DNA of 64,000 nucleotides from assembly GCA_965246845.1 (NCBI GenBank), contig CBDFFR010000012.1:434001-498000 (forward strand). The letters are read 5' to 3'. The translations under genes were made by a program, and so were the position numbers. This DNA is from JBBRMW01 sp965246845 (GTDB taxonomy: Bacteria > Chloroflexota > Anaerolineae > Aggregatilineales > UBA2796). The notes beneath the pieces were generated by a model. It was not told the DNA's origin. It saw nothing but the letters and a program-made list of their open reading frames with translations, and searched no databases. Below, piece by piece: positions 8,781 through 17,400 of the stretch; position 1 is the first letter of the stretch; every line of letters begins with the position of its first letter.

Positions 8781-10255
8781 CAGGGGCGGTCCTCGATTCC
8801 ATAGGCGTCGGGCAGGCCGAGCGGCATCATCTGGTTGAGCAGATAGGACGACAGCGCCCAACTCAGAAATAATATGAACGCAAGCCGCAGCCAGGGCGCG
8901 GGTCGGCGCAGAGAGCGGCGCGGCGCGAACCAACATGCCCAGCCAATCCCGACAATGGCCGTCGAAAGGGTATAGCGGTCGCTGCCATGCGCCGCGCCGC
9001 TCGCGAGCAGGAACAGTACCATCAGCGGGAGCATTGCGCGCATCAAGACAGGCACACGCCGCGACCCGGCGGGTAGCAGCGCCGCGATGTAGGCGAGCAG
9101 ATTCCAGCCCGCCGAAAGCCGCCAGGGTTTGAAAGGGACGGCGGTATTCAATGCAGAGACGAGATCGGCAAGTGAGGCAAGCTGCGCGGGGCGCGCATGC
9201 AGAATATCGAGGAACGGCTGCCTGAAATAGATCAACATCTCGCTTACATTACCGGGCGGCCACGCGCGCCCCCAGCGCAGAAGCTGCTGGTTGAGGAAGT
9301 AGACCGGAATCCCGCTGATGATACTCGTCCAAAAAATCCACAGCGCAAAGCCGAATGTGATCCCGGCCATCAGGGTAAGCGCGGTCCACTGGTAACGGAG
9401 CGGCTTCGGCTCCCAGACGATCTCGCGATTAAAAATAGCGGCGGCTCCGCGCATGAGCGGCTTGCAATTCGTGATAACCAGATCGGCGGTGAATTCGAGC
9501 AGCCCGCCCGCGTAGCCTTCCGCCTGCGACGCTCGCCAGCTTTGATAGACGTAGGCGAAGAGCAGCGGCAGAAGCATCGCCAGCGCGTTCGGTTTGGTCA
9601 GGATGAACACCACGCCCAGTCCGAAGGCGAACACCGCGCGCGCCAATTCGACGCGCGGATCGGCGGGCGGTCGCAGCACAAGATACAGGACCAGCATCCC
9701 CATCGCATAAAACGTGATTTCCACACTTGGCAGATAGAGCCACGCCCCGCCGACGACCGGAATCAGCACAATCCATGCGGCGAAGCGTGCGCGCGGCACG
9801 TTCAGGCTGCGCAGCACGAGTGTCGCGAAAAGCAGCACCACGACCGCCATATATGCCGAGATGATCAGCGGCAGATACACGAAGGAGAACCCGCTCAGGC
9901 GGTTGACCGCGCACTGCATCATCCCATAGACGGGCATCCAGTTGATGCGGCTGCTCCACAGCACGGGCGAGGGGTTGGAGACGATGTTGTAGCCCTGAAT
10001 ACAGGTAAAAGTATATTGCCGCGCATCGTTGAAATGGGACGGGGCGAAGAACGCGATATCATTGCCATCGTAAAGATGCTGCACGGGCGGCAGCACGAAC
10101 CACAGCGCAATGAATAAATAAAGCGCGCCCGCGAATAGCGCATTGATGGAATCTAGCGCAACCTGCCATGTAAAATGCAGACGCAACGCGCGCGGGATAA
10201 TGATCCGCACGGTATCCGGCTGCAAGGATATTTCCTCGCGGGTTGCTTCGCTCAA
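8780..10255 (-). CDS. Polytopic membrane protein, glycosyltransferase GT-C-like
   Basis: A 491-residue protein with roughly ten membrane helices, for example INALFAGALYLFIALWFVLP near the N-terminus, LPLIISAYMAVVVLLFATLV and LAFILFLSWALSSYLL near the C-terminus. After the first helix comes a long extracytoplasmic loop with acidic residues (YDGNDIAFF), the layout of GT-C type enzymes that use polyprenyl-phosphate sugars. Amphipathic loops and the helix count also fit this class, but no diagnostic motif is certain. It is the first gene of a two-gene unit with the anchored protein downstream. The 150 bases upstream, shared with the divergent dehydrogenase gene, should hold its promoter. Confidence 0.65.
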   Translation of the reverse strand: MSEATREEISLQPDTVRIIIPRALRLHFTWQVALDSINALFAGALYLFIALWFVLPPVQHLYDGNDIAFFAPSHFNDARQYTFTCIQGYNIVSNPSPVLWSSRINWMPVYGMMQCAVNRLSGFSFVYLPLIISAYMAVVVLLFATLVLRSLNVPRARFAAWIVLIPVVGGAWLYLPSVEITFYAMGMLVLYLVLRPPADPRVELARAVFAFGLGVVFILTKPNALAMLLPLLFAYVYQSWRASQAEGYAGGLLEFTADLVITNCKPLMRGAAAIFNREIVWEPKPLRYQWTALTLMAGITFGFALWIFWTSIISGIPVYFLNQQLLRWGRAWPPGNVSEMLIYFRQPFLDILHARPAQLASLADLVSALNTAVPFKPWRLSAGWNLLAYIAALLPAGSRRVPVLMRAMLPLMVLFLLASGAAHGSDRYTLSTAIVGIGWACWFAPRRSLRRPAPWLRLAFILFLSWALSSYLLNQMMPLGLPDAYGIEDRP

Positions 10256-10383
10256 ATTTGCTCGACCTGTGGGGATTGCCGGACGGTGCGGCGCGCGTTA
10301 GACTGAACACAGTATCGTTAAATTTTTTCAAATCCGCAACGCCTCCACGCCGCCGATAGCTTCTTTAATGACGGGTGGAAGCT

Positions 10384-10401
10384 AACGGCTTGGAGGCCGT
10401 T
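10384..10401 (+). promoter_or_regulatory. Small hairpin overlapping the Shine-Dalgarno site of the dehydrogenase gene
   Basis: AACGGC (10384-10389) and GCCGTT (10396-10401) form a six-pair stem with a TTGGAG loop, followed by TTTC. The GGAGG ribosome site (10392-10396) lies in the loop and stem edge, 10 bases before ATG 10407. It may modulate translation or simply be a weak terminator; no data separate the two. Confidence 0.35.
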
Positions 10402-10406
10402 TTTCA

Positions 10407-11444
10407 ATGCAAGCAATCATGAAGCTCGCGCCCGGCGTAGGCAATGTCGGATTGGGCGAGGTCCCGGAGCCGAGCGCCGGACCGGGACAGGTGAAGATTC
10501 GTGTCAAGGCGGCGGGGCTGTGCGGGACGGACCTGCACATCCTCAAGGACGAGTTTCGCAGTTGGCCGCCTGTCGTGCTGGGTCACGAAGTCGCGGGCGA
10601 GATTGCGGCGCTCGGTGATGGCGTGACCGGGTTGGATGTCGGCGCGCGGGTCACGACCGAAACGTATTTTACTTACTGCGGCGTGTGCCGCTATTGCCGC
10701 GCCGGGCAAAACAACCTGTGCCTGAACCGCCGAAGCATCGGATCTGGCGTGAACGGTGGCTTCACCAATTACGTGATCGTTCCTTCGCGGAACATTCACA
10801 CGCTACCGGAAACGGTAAATTTCGAGGCAGGGGCGCTCACGGAGCCGCTCGCCTGCATTTGCCATGCAGTATTGACAACGCCGACCATCGAACCCGGCGA
10901 TGTGGCCGTGATCGCTGGACCGGGTGCGATTGGCCTGCTCACCTTGCAGGTTGTGAAGGCGGCAGGCGCAAAGGTCGTCATGCTCGGCACGAACCGTGAT
11001 ACGCACCGCCTCAAGCTGGCTGCCGAACTAGGTGCGGATTACTGCATTAACGTCCAGAACGAGGACCCGCAAGCGCTGGTCGCGAGCCTGACCGAAGGCG
11101 GCTTCGGTGCGGATGTCGTGTATGAATGTTCGGGTGCGGGTCCGGCGGCGCAGCAGTTGCTATCGCTTGTGCGGCGCAAGGGACGCTACATACAAATCGG
11201 ACTCTTCGGGAAGACCGTCGCGTGGGACCTCGACCAGCTTTGTTTCAAGGAAATCGTCGCGACAGGCAGCAACGCCAGCATCCCGGCCTCATGGAACCGC
11301 GCGATTGCGCTCATGGCGGCGGGTTTGGTCCGCACGGAGCCACTGATCACGCACCGCTTCCCCGTCACGGAATGGGAGAGCGCTTTTGGCACATTCGAGG
11401 AGCAGACCGGGATTAAGGCGCTGATCACGCCTGTTGGTATGTAG
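10407..11444 (+). CDS. Zinc-dependent medium-chain alcohol dehydrogenase
   Basis: A 345-residue medium-chain dehydrogenase/reductase of the polyol/threonine dehydrogenase branch. The catalytic zinc ligands are Cys in GLCGTDLHI and His-Glu in LGHEVAGE. The structural zinc lobe has its four Cys in YCGVCRYCRAGQNNLC. The NAD(P)-binding loop is AGPGAIGLL near residue 170, followed by a Rossmann fold. It oxidises a secondary alcohol such as a polyol or sugar alcohol with NAD(P); the exact substrate cannot be read from sequence. It stands alone on its strand, followed by a palindrome-containing repeat. A role beside iolC is possible but not shown. Confidence 0.88.
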   Translation: MQAIMKLAPGVGNVGLGEVPEPSAGPGQVKIRVKAAGLCGTDLHILKDEFRSWPPVVLGHEVAGEIAALGDGVTGLDVGARVTTETYFTYCGVCRYCRAGQNNLCLNRRSIGSGVNGGFTNYVIVPSRNIHTLPETVNFEAGALTEPLACICHAVLTTPTIEPGDVAVIAGPGAIGLLTLQVVKAAGAKVVMLGTNRDTHRLKLAAELGADYCINVQNEDPQALVASLTEGGFGADVVYECSGAGPAAQQLLSLVRRKGRYIQIGLFGKTVAWDLDQLCFKEIVATGSNASIPASWNRAIALMAAGLVRTEPLITHRFPVTEWESAFGTFEEQTGIKALITPVGM

Positions 11445-11447
11445 AGA

Positions 11448-11536
11448 TTGCGGCTTGCCCGCACGACAAGGGCGGACACAGGTCCGCCCCTACGGAGAAA
11501 ACCCGTGCTTCCGTTGTAGGGGTTGCGGCTTGCCCG
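11448..11536. repeat. Intergenic repeat block with palindrome and a 14-base direct repeat
   Basis: The block holds a perfect inverted repeat, GGGCGGAC at 11470-11477 and GTCCGCCC at 11482-11489, with a four-base loop. It is flanked by two direct copies of TTGCGGCTTGCCCG (11448-11461 and 11523-11536). The same palindrome occurs at seven other places in the window, so this is a member of an interspersed family rather than a gene-specific terminator. Confidence 0.8.
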
Positions 11537-11619
11537 ACCCCCCGACGAAGAAAACCGAGTGTCGATTGGCGGTGATATAATTTGTCGGAAGTCACGCGCA
11601 GTCACCCCGGACCACACCC

Positions 11620-12192
11620 ATGATTAGCCACAGCAACCCTCTCTACGCGCTCATCGCGGCGCACATGCAGCGTTACCCGGCGATGGAAGTCACCGATGTT
11701 TATAAGCTGCTGCATCAAAGCGTCTTCGGTCCGGGGTATCGCGTGCCGTCGCGGAAACACGCGCGGGAGTGGCTCGATCACGAGGCGGGGATCGCTAACG
11801 AGCCGCCCACGACGCCGCTGCTTGAGAGCGTTCACCCCGAAGAAGCGTTCGTGCGGCTGCACCTGATGCCCTACCTCGCACATGGGGGCAACCTCGCGAC
11901 GCTGCTGGACGCTTACATCCGGTCGAGCGATCATGAAAGCGGCTCGGCTGCGGAAATGGATGCGTGCTGGTCGCATTTCGAGACGATGGTGCAGACTAAT
12001 CCCGTATGGCAGCGCTTGTTCAGCCTGCGCCAGATCGGGATGCTGCGCGCCGCCCACCGCGCCGATGATTGGGCTGCCGTACACCACTCCCCGGCGTTCA
12101 TTCAGGCGTACCGCCCGACGTACCGTATCCTTGCCGTAGATGAGGCGCGTGCTGTGTGTAGAGAGAGCGGCGTCCCATTCAGCGTAGTTTGA
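11620..12192 (+). CDS. Conserved hypothetical protein
   Basis: A 190-residue soluble protein that I do not recognise by name. It begins LYALIAAHMQRYPAMEVTDVYKLLHQ and is rich in short helices; charged and aromatic residues cluster in HPEEAFVRLHLMPYL and YRPTYRILAVDEARAV. No signal peptide, membrane helix or known catalytic motif is seen. Codon use matches the neighbours. A TATAAT at 11576-11581 stands about 40 bases before the ATG and may be its -10 box, although no good -35 hexamer accompanies it. The gene is followed by a strong promoter for the next small gene, so it is probably transcribed alone. Confidence 0.65.
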   Translation: MISHSNPLYALIAAHMQRYPAMEVTDVYKLLHQSVFGPGYRVPSRKHAREWLDHEAGIANEPPTTPLLESVHPEEAFVRLHLMPYLAHGGNLATLLDAYIRSSDHESGSAAEMDACWSHFETMVQTNPVWQRLFSLRQIGMLRAAHRADDWAAVHHSPAFIQAYRPTYRILAVDEARAVCRESGVPFSVV

Positions 12193-12204
12193 GCGTGCGA
12201 CTGC

Positions 12205-12232
12205 TTGACACGCTTTCTGTTTCGCCTATAAT
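12205..12232 (+). promoter_or_regulatory. Consensus sigma-70 type promoter
   Basis: TTGACA (12205-12210) and TATAAT (12227-12232) are separated by 16 bases. Both hexamers are perfect matches to the housekeeping consensus. They stand 58 bases upstream of the ATG of the 63-residue gene at 12290, whose own terminator follows it, so this small gene is probably strongly and singly expressed. Confidence 0.8.
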
Positions 12233-12289
12233 GTGCCACACGCTTGCGAGCAGTGCCACGCAGCGAGCCAAACCGAAGGGAGTTTCAAT

Positions 12290-12481
12290 ATGGCTATCGA
12301 GTTTTACGACGTGAAGACCAAGCAGAAGGTGAAGATCGAGGAAGCGAATATCACGAAAGTGACGTTCAAAGGCGAATCCGGTCGCGTCACCTACGGCATT
12401 CGCGGGACTCACGATGGGCGTAAGCTCACCAAATTCGTCTCCAAGGCGGATTGGGACAAGCTCAAGGTCAAAGAAGAGTAG
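12290..12481 (+). CDS. Small conserved protein of 63 residues
   Basis: The ATG at 12290 follows GAAGGGAG with 7 bases of spacing, which favours it over the longer frame from 12233. The product (MAIEFYDVKTKQKVKIEE to KLKVKEE) is small, soluble and very rich in Lys, with a central beta-like stretch TKVTFKGESGRVTYGIRG. It has a consensus promoter upstream and a strong terminator downstream, so it is a monocistronic and probably abundant product. No domain name can be given; a nucleic-acid-binding role would fit its charge but is not shown. Confidence 0.75.
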   Translation: MAIEFYDVKTKQKVKIEEANITKVTFKGESGRVTYGIRGTHDGRKLTKFVSKADWDKLKVKEE

Positions 12482-12516
12482 TTTTCTTCAATGGCTGGTT
12501 AAAGTTTGGTGGGGAG

Positions 12517-12544
12517 GGGCGCACGGGTTGCGCCCTTTCTCTTT
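12517..12544 (+). terminator. Rho-independent terminator of the 63-residue gene
   Basis: GGGCGCA (12517-12523) pairs with TGCGCCC (12529-12535) around a five-base loop, followed by TTTCTCTTT. It lies 35 bases after the stop codon. Confidence 0.8.
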
Positions 12545-12627
12545 GATTACAGATCAGCGCCGCCGAAATTAAGCAGTTTTTGATGTTTGTGGGGTTATTC
12601 TGGATTCACCTGATAGAGGATTTTCAA

Positions 12628-12831
12628 ATGCCCTGGACCGATACCGATTATCCTGTCTCGATGAAGAACCTGACCGCTGAAACGCGGCGCAAAGCCATCG
12701 AGATCGCAAACGCATTGCTTGCCGAAGGACAGCACGACGAAGGCAGTGCAATCGCTATCGCGACGAAAAAGGCCGAAGAATGGGCTGAAAATCGCGGAAA
12801 GCAGGTCAAAAAGAAGAGCGCGAGCCAATAA
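12628..12831 (+). CDS. Small conserved protein of 67 residues (MPWT-type)
   Basis: The ATG at 12628 follows AGAGGA by 7 bases. The product opens MPWTDTDYPVSMKNL and continues RRKAIEIANALLAEG and SAIAIATKKAEEWAENR, ending in a basic tail. I recognise this as a small conserved bacterial family of unknown role, sometimes placed next to or fused with DUF2188 proteins. It is helical, soluble and highly charged. It converges with murA with 11 bases between stop codons. Confidence 0.75.
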   Translation: MPWTDTDYPVSMKNLTAETRRKAIEIANALLAEGQHDEGSAIAIATKKAEEWAENRGKQVKKKSASQ

Positions 12832-12842
12832 TCCGGTACAGA

Positions 12843-14129
12843 TTATGCTTCCGGGACGCGCTGAATATCCGCGCCGACCGCGCGCAACCGTTCATCGACC
12901 CGTTCATAGCCGCGATCAATCTGCCGGATGTTGCGGATCGTCGTCGTGCCGCGTGCGTTGAGTGCAGCGAGAAGTAACGTCATGCCCGCACGAATATCCG
13001 GGCTGGTGAGCGTCAGCCCACCGTGCAGCGCCGCCGGACCCTGTATCAGCGCGCGGTGCGGGTCGCAAAGGATGATCCGCGCCCCCATCTGCACCAGTTT
13101 ATCGGTGAAGAACAGGCGGTTTTCGTACATCCATTCGTGGAAGAGGACCACACCCGCCGATTGCGTGGCGATAGCAATAGCGATGCTCATCAGGTCGGTG
13201 GGAAAGCCCGGCCAGGGCTGTGCCTTGATTTCCGGGAGGCGCTTGCCAATATCCTGTTGAATGCGCATCGGCTGCGAACGCGGCACGAAAATATCTGCGC
13301 CGCGCACCTCCCACACGATGCCAAGTCGCCGGAACACCGTCCCGACGATACCAAGCGAGTCCGGGTCCGCATTCGTGAGCAGCAATTCCCCGCCTGTGAG
13401 CGCCGCCGCGCCGATAAAACTCCCGACTTCGAGGTAATCCGCGCCAACACGGAACTCCGCGCCGTGCAGCTTGTTCACGCCGTGAATCGTGAGTATGTTG
13501 GAGCCGATACCCTCGACCTGCGCGCCCATCGCGTTTAGGAAGCGGCACATATCTTGTATATGCGGCTCGCAGGCGGCGTTGCGGATCGTGGTCGTCCCCT
13601 TCGCCAGCGAGGCGGCCATTAGCGTATTTTCGGTGGCGGTGACGCTCGCCTCATCGAGCATAATATCCTTCCCGATTAGTCCAGCGGCCTGCATATGGAA
13701 CACGTCGTCAATGTCGATCAGTGCGCCGAGTTCGGCAAGCGCGAGCAGGTGTGTATCGACGCGCCGCCGCCCAATCACATCGCCACCCGGCGGCGGCAGT
13801 TCGATTTCACCCTGCCGCGCCAGCATCGGACCCGCGAAGACGATGCTGGCACGCGCGGCGCGGGCGAGTTCGGCAGGGACCTTGTGAGTGCGGATCGTCG
13901 CGGCATGGATGCGCAGCGTGTGATCGGGCAGCCATTCGACGCTCGCGCCCAGATGCGCCGCGATGTCGCACATCACGCGCACATCGGCAATATCGGGGAC
14001 GTTGCGCAGCGTGACTGGTTCGGCAGTGAGCAGGCAAGCCGCAATAAGTTTGAGCGCCGCGTTCTTGCTGCCGTTGATCGGGATCGTGCCGTGCAGCGCG
14101 TGTCCGCCCCGGATGATAAATTGGTCCAT
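12843..14129 (-). CDS. murA: UDP-N-acetylglucosamine 1-carboxyvinyltransferase, Asp-type active site
   Basis: A 428-residue enzyme that transfers enolpyruvate from PEP to UDP-GlcNAc, the first committed step of peptidoglycan synthesis. The start MDQFIIRGGHALHGTIPING and the conserved Lys22 in NGSKNAAL are typical; ATG 14129 has GAGG 7 bases upstream. In the mobile loop, where Escherichia coli has Cys115, this protein reads PPGGDVIGRRRVD with Asp117. Asp at this place is known from naturally fosfomycin-resistant MurA of Mycobacterium, Chlamydia and Borrelia, where the enzyme remains active. The family length (about 420) is normal. Presence of the gene is consistent with a peptidoglycan wall. 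Confidence 0.93.
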   Translation of the reverse strand: MDQFIIRGGHALHGTIPINGSKNAALKLIAACLLTAEPVTLRNVPDIADVRVMCDIAAHLGASVEWLPDHTLRIHAATIRTHKVPAELARAARASIVFAGPMLARQGEIELPPPGGDVIGRRRVDTHLLALAELGALIDIDDVFHMQAAGLIGKDIMLDEASVTATENTLMAASLAKGTTTIRNAACEPHIQDMCRFLNAMGAQVEGIGSNILTIHGVNKLHGAEFRVGADYLEVGSFIGAAALTGGELLLTNADPDSLGIVGTVFRRLGIVWEVRGADIFVPRSQPMRIQQDIGKRLPEIKAQPWPGFPTDLMSIAIAIATQSAGVVLFHEWMYENRLFFTDKLVQMGARIILCDPHRALIQGPAALHGGLTLTSPDIRAGMTLLLAALNARGTTTIRNIRQIDRGYERVDERLRAVGADIQRVPEA

Positions 14130-14231
14130 GTGGTCGCCTCTTGTGCAGCTTGGATTATACCAACACGGATTATGGCTTACCCGAACCACGCGCCACAGCG
14201 CCTGCAAATCTAAAAGTCCGTCACATAAAAT

Positions 14232-14260
14232 TTGACGTCACTCTGCCGCCGTGATACGAT
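14232..14260 (+). promoter_or_regulatory. Promoter of the metH riboswitch transcript
   Basis: TTGACG (14232-14237) and TACGAT (14255-14260) are separated by 17 bases. Transcription would start about 14267, just before the first helix of the SAM riboswitch at 14279. Confidence 0.65.
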
Positions 14261-14278
14261 TCCCAGCAATTGAACACA

Positions 14279-14385
14279 CTCATCATGAGCGACAGAGGGA
14301 ACGGCCCTGTGAAGTCGCAGCAACCCCCGAAGCGTCGGGAAGGTGCTAAATCCGGCAGCGATGCGCAAGCAACGCGAACGATGAG
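14279..14385 (+). ncRNA. SAM-I (S-box) riboswitch aptamer upstream of metH
   Basis: The core signatures of the SAM-I aptamer appear in order: GAGGGA, GGCCC, GCAACC and AAGGTGCTAAATCC. The closing helix P1 is CTCATC (14279-14284) with GATGAG (14380-14385). The family binds S-adenosylmethionine and turns off methionine genes when SAM is plentiful. The 3' strand of P1 plus the next bases (GATGAGGC, 14380-14387) can instead pair with GCCTCATC (14416-14423), the left arm of the following terminator. That gives a normal off-switch: SAM bound, terminator forms; SAM absent, antiterminator forms and metH is read. Confidence 0.92.
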
Positions 14386-14413
14386 GCAGCACACAATGAT
14401 GTATTGAACATCT

Positions 14414-14455
14414 GCGCCTCATCCACCATTTGCCGGGATGAGGCGCTTTACTTTG
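14414..14455 (+). terminator. Attenuator terminator of the SAM riboswitch
   Basis: GCGCCTCATC (14414-14423) and GATGAGGCGC (14437-14446) form a perfect ten-pair stem with a 13-base loop, followed by TTTACTTT. It ends 14 bases before the metH start codon, and its left arm is shared with the antiterminator. Confidence 0.88.
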
Positions 14456-14468
14456 AAAAGGGGAGACC

Positions 14469-17400
14469 ATGCCCGCTAATCTACGCTACCTAGACGCCCT
14501 GCGCGATCACGTCCTGATCTTCGACGGCGCGATGGGGACCAACATCCAGCGCTACAACCTGACCGCTGCCGATTTCGGCGGCGAGACGCTCAACGGCTGT
14601 AACGATTATCTGGTGATCACGCGCCCGGATGTCATCAGCGAGATTCACCGCAGCTTTCTGGATGTCGGCAGCGAGGTCGTGGAGACGTGTACCTTCCGCT
14701 CCAATCGGCTCACGCTCGCGGAATACAAATTGCAGGATCGCGTGCTGGAAATCAACCATGCCGCCGCACGGCTTTCCCGCAAGGTCTGCGACGAAGTAGC
14801 CGCCGCGACCGGACGCCCGCGCTATGTGGCCGGGAGCATCGGTCCGACCGGAAAACTACCATCCAGCGATGATCCCGAACTCTCGAACGTGACCTTCGCG
14901 GAACTCTCCAGCATCTTCGCGCAGCAGGCGCAGGGATTGGTCGAAGGTGGCGTTGATTGCCTGCTGATCGAGACCTCGCAGGATATTCTCGAAGTGCGCG
15001 CCGCAGTTGCAGGCATCACCGAATATTTCAAGCAGAGCGGCAACCGGGTCGCGTTGCAGGTACAGGTCACGCTCGATGTCACCGGGCGGATGCTGCTCGG
15101 CACGGATATTGCGAGCGCGATGACCACGCTCGAAGCGCTGCCGATTGACATCATCGGCCTGAATTGCTCGACCGGACCAGAACATATGCGTGAGCCGATC
15201 CGCTACCTCGTTGATCATTCGACCAAGCCGATCTCGGTGCTGCCGAACGCCGGATTGCCGATCAACGTCGATGGCGAGGCGGTCTACCCAATGGAGCCGG
15301 AACCCTTTGCGAAGATGATGGCCGAGTTCGTGGAGATGGGCGTGAGCGTGGTCGGTGGCTGCTGCGGCACGCGCGCCGAACATTTGCAACAATTGGTCGA
15401 AAAGGTGGGCATTCACCGTCCGCAGAAGGCTCGCGACCCGGAGACGGAGCCGCGCGCCTCATCGGGGATGCGCGCGATGCCGCTCATCCAGCATCCCGGT
15501 CCGCTGATGATTGGGGAGCGCGTCAACAGCCAGGGCAGCCGAAAGGTGAAACGCCTGCTGCTTGCGGATGACTACGACGGCATATTAGGCGTCGCGCGCG
15601 AACAACTGGAATTCGGCGCGCATATCCTCGACGTCGCGGTCGCGCTCACCGAACGCGCCGATGAAGCGGTGATGATGCAAAAGGTCGTGAAGAAACTGAG
15701 CATGGGCATCGAACTCCCGCTCATGATCGATACGACCGAAGCCGATGTTGCGGAAGCGGCGTTGAGCGTCTACCCCGGACGCGGGATTATCAACGGTAAC
15801 AACCTCGAAAATGGCCGGGAGCGCATCGACAAAATTCTGCCGATTGCAAAACGGCACGGCGCAGCAGTCCTCTCCATGACGATTGATCAGGTGGGTATGG
15901 GCAAGACGGCGGCGCGCAAGCTGGAGATCGCGACGGCGATTCGAGACATCGCCGTGAACGAATACGGTCTGCGCCCGGAGGATCTGATCTTCGATGCGCT
16001 GGTCTTCACACTGGCGACGGGCGACGCGGAATTCTCGAATAGTGCAGTCGAGACGCTGGAAGGAATTAAGCTGATCAAGCAGGAACTGCCCGGCGTGCTG
16101 ACCTCGCTTGGCGTCTCCAACCTGAGCTTCGGGTTGGGCGAAGCGGCGCGCGCAGTCCTGAACAGCGTGTTCCTCTATCACGCGGTTATCGCCGGGCTGG
16201 ATATGGCGATTGTGAACCCGCGCTATATCAAGCCCTACACGGAAATCCCGGAAGAACAGCGCCTGCTTGCCGACGACCTGATCTTCAACCGCCGCGAGGA
16301 CGCGCTCACGCGCTACATTGCCTTCTTCGAGGTGAACGCGATCTCCCTAGATAACGACGACGGCGGAACGGACCCGACCGAAGGAATGACTGCCGAGCAA
16401 AAACTGCACTGGCAAATTCTCCATCGCAAGAAAGAAGGCGTCGAAGCGCTGGTTGATGAGGCACTCACGCACCAGAGCGCAGTCGGCGTGCTGAACAATG
16501 TCCTGCTGCCCGCGATGAAAGAAGTCGGAGATAAATTCGGCGCGGGTGAGCTGATCCTGCCCTTCGTGCTGCAAAGCGCGGAGACGATGAAGAAGACGGT
16601 CAGCTACCTCGAAAACTTCCTCGAACGCAAGGAAGGCGCGACGAAGGGAACGGTCGTCCTCGCGACCGTATATGGTGACGTACACGACATCGGCAAAAAC
16701 CTCGTCAAGACGATCCTTTCCAACAACGGCTACACCGTTCATGATCTTGGCAAGCAGGTCCCCGCGAACGTGATCATCGAAGCCGCGCAGCAGCACCACG
16801 CCGACGCGATTGGCTTGAGCGCGCTCCTCGTCAGCACATCGAAGCAAATGCCGCTCATCATCAATGAACTGGCGCGGCGCGGCCTCAAGTATCCCGTGTT
16901 GATCGGCGGCGCGGCGATCAATCGGCGCTTCGGGCGGCGCATCCTGTTTCTTGAGGGCAGCGGCGACCCCTATACGCCGGGCGTGTTCTATTGCAAGGAC
17001 GCCTTCGAGGGATTGGATAGCATGGATCGGCTCACCAACCCGGATGTGCGTGAAGGCTTCGTCGCGCAAAACCTGAGCGAAGGTCGCGCCGAACTTTCCG
17101 GCAAGGACGAGAAGCCCGCCGCGCCGATGACGCGCCGCAAAGCCGCGCTCACGCCCGCGCCGGACGTCCCGAAGCCGCCCTTTTATGGAGCGCGCACCAT
17201 TGAGGCTATGCCGCTGCAAATGGTCCTGCAAGACTTGCACAAGCCGGAACTGTACCGTCTCTCGTGGGGCGCGAAGAACACACACGGCGCGGAGTGGGAC
17301 GTGCTGCAATCCGATTTCGACGCACGGCTGAACCGTATGAGCCGCGAAGCCGCGCGTGACGGCTCACTGCGTCCGCAGGCGGTCTATGGCTACTTCCCAT

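Noticed and set aside
9197..10117. 306-residue open frame opposite the membrane glycosyltransferase-like gene
   Set aside because: Composition (Arg, His, Gln, Asp rich) is that of an antisense shadow of membrane helices; no start signal or known domain.
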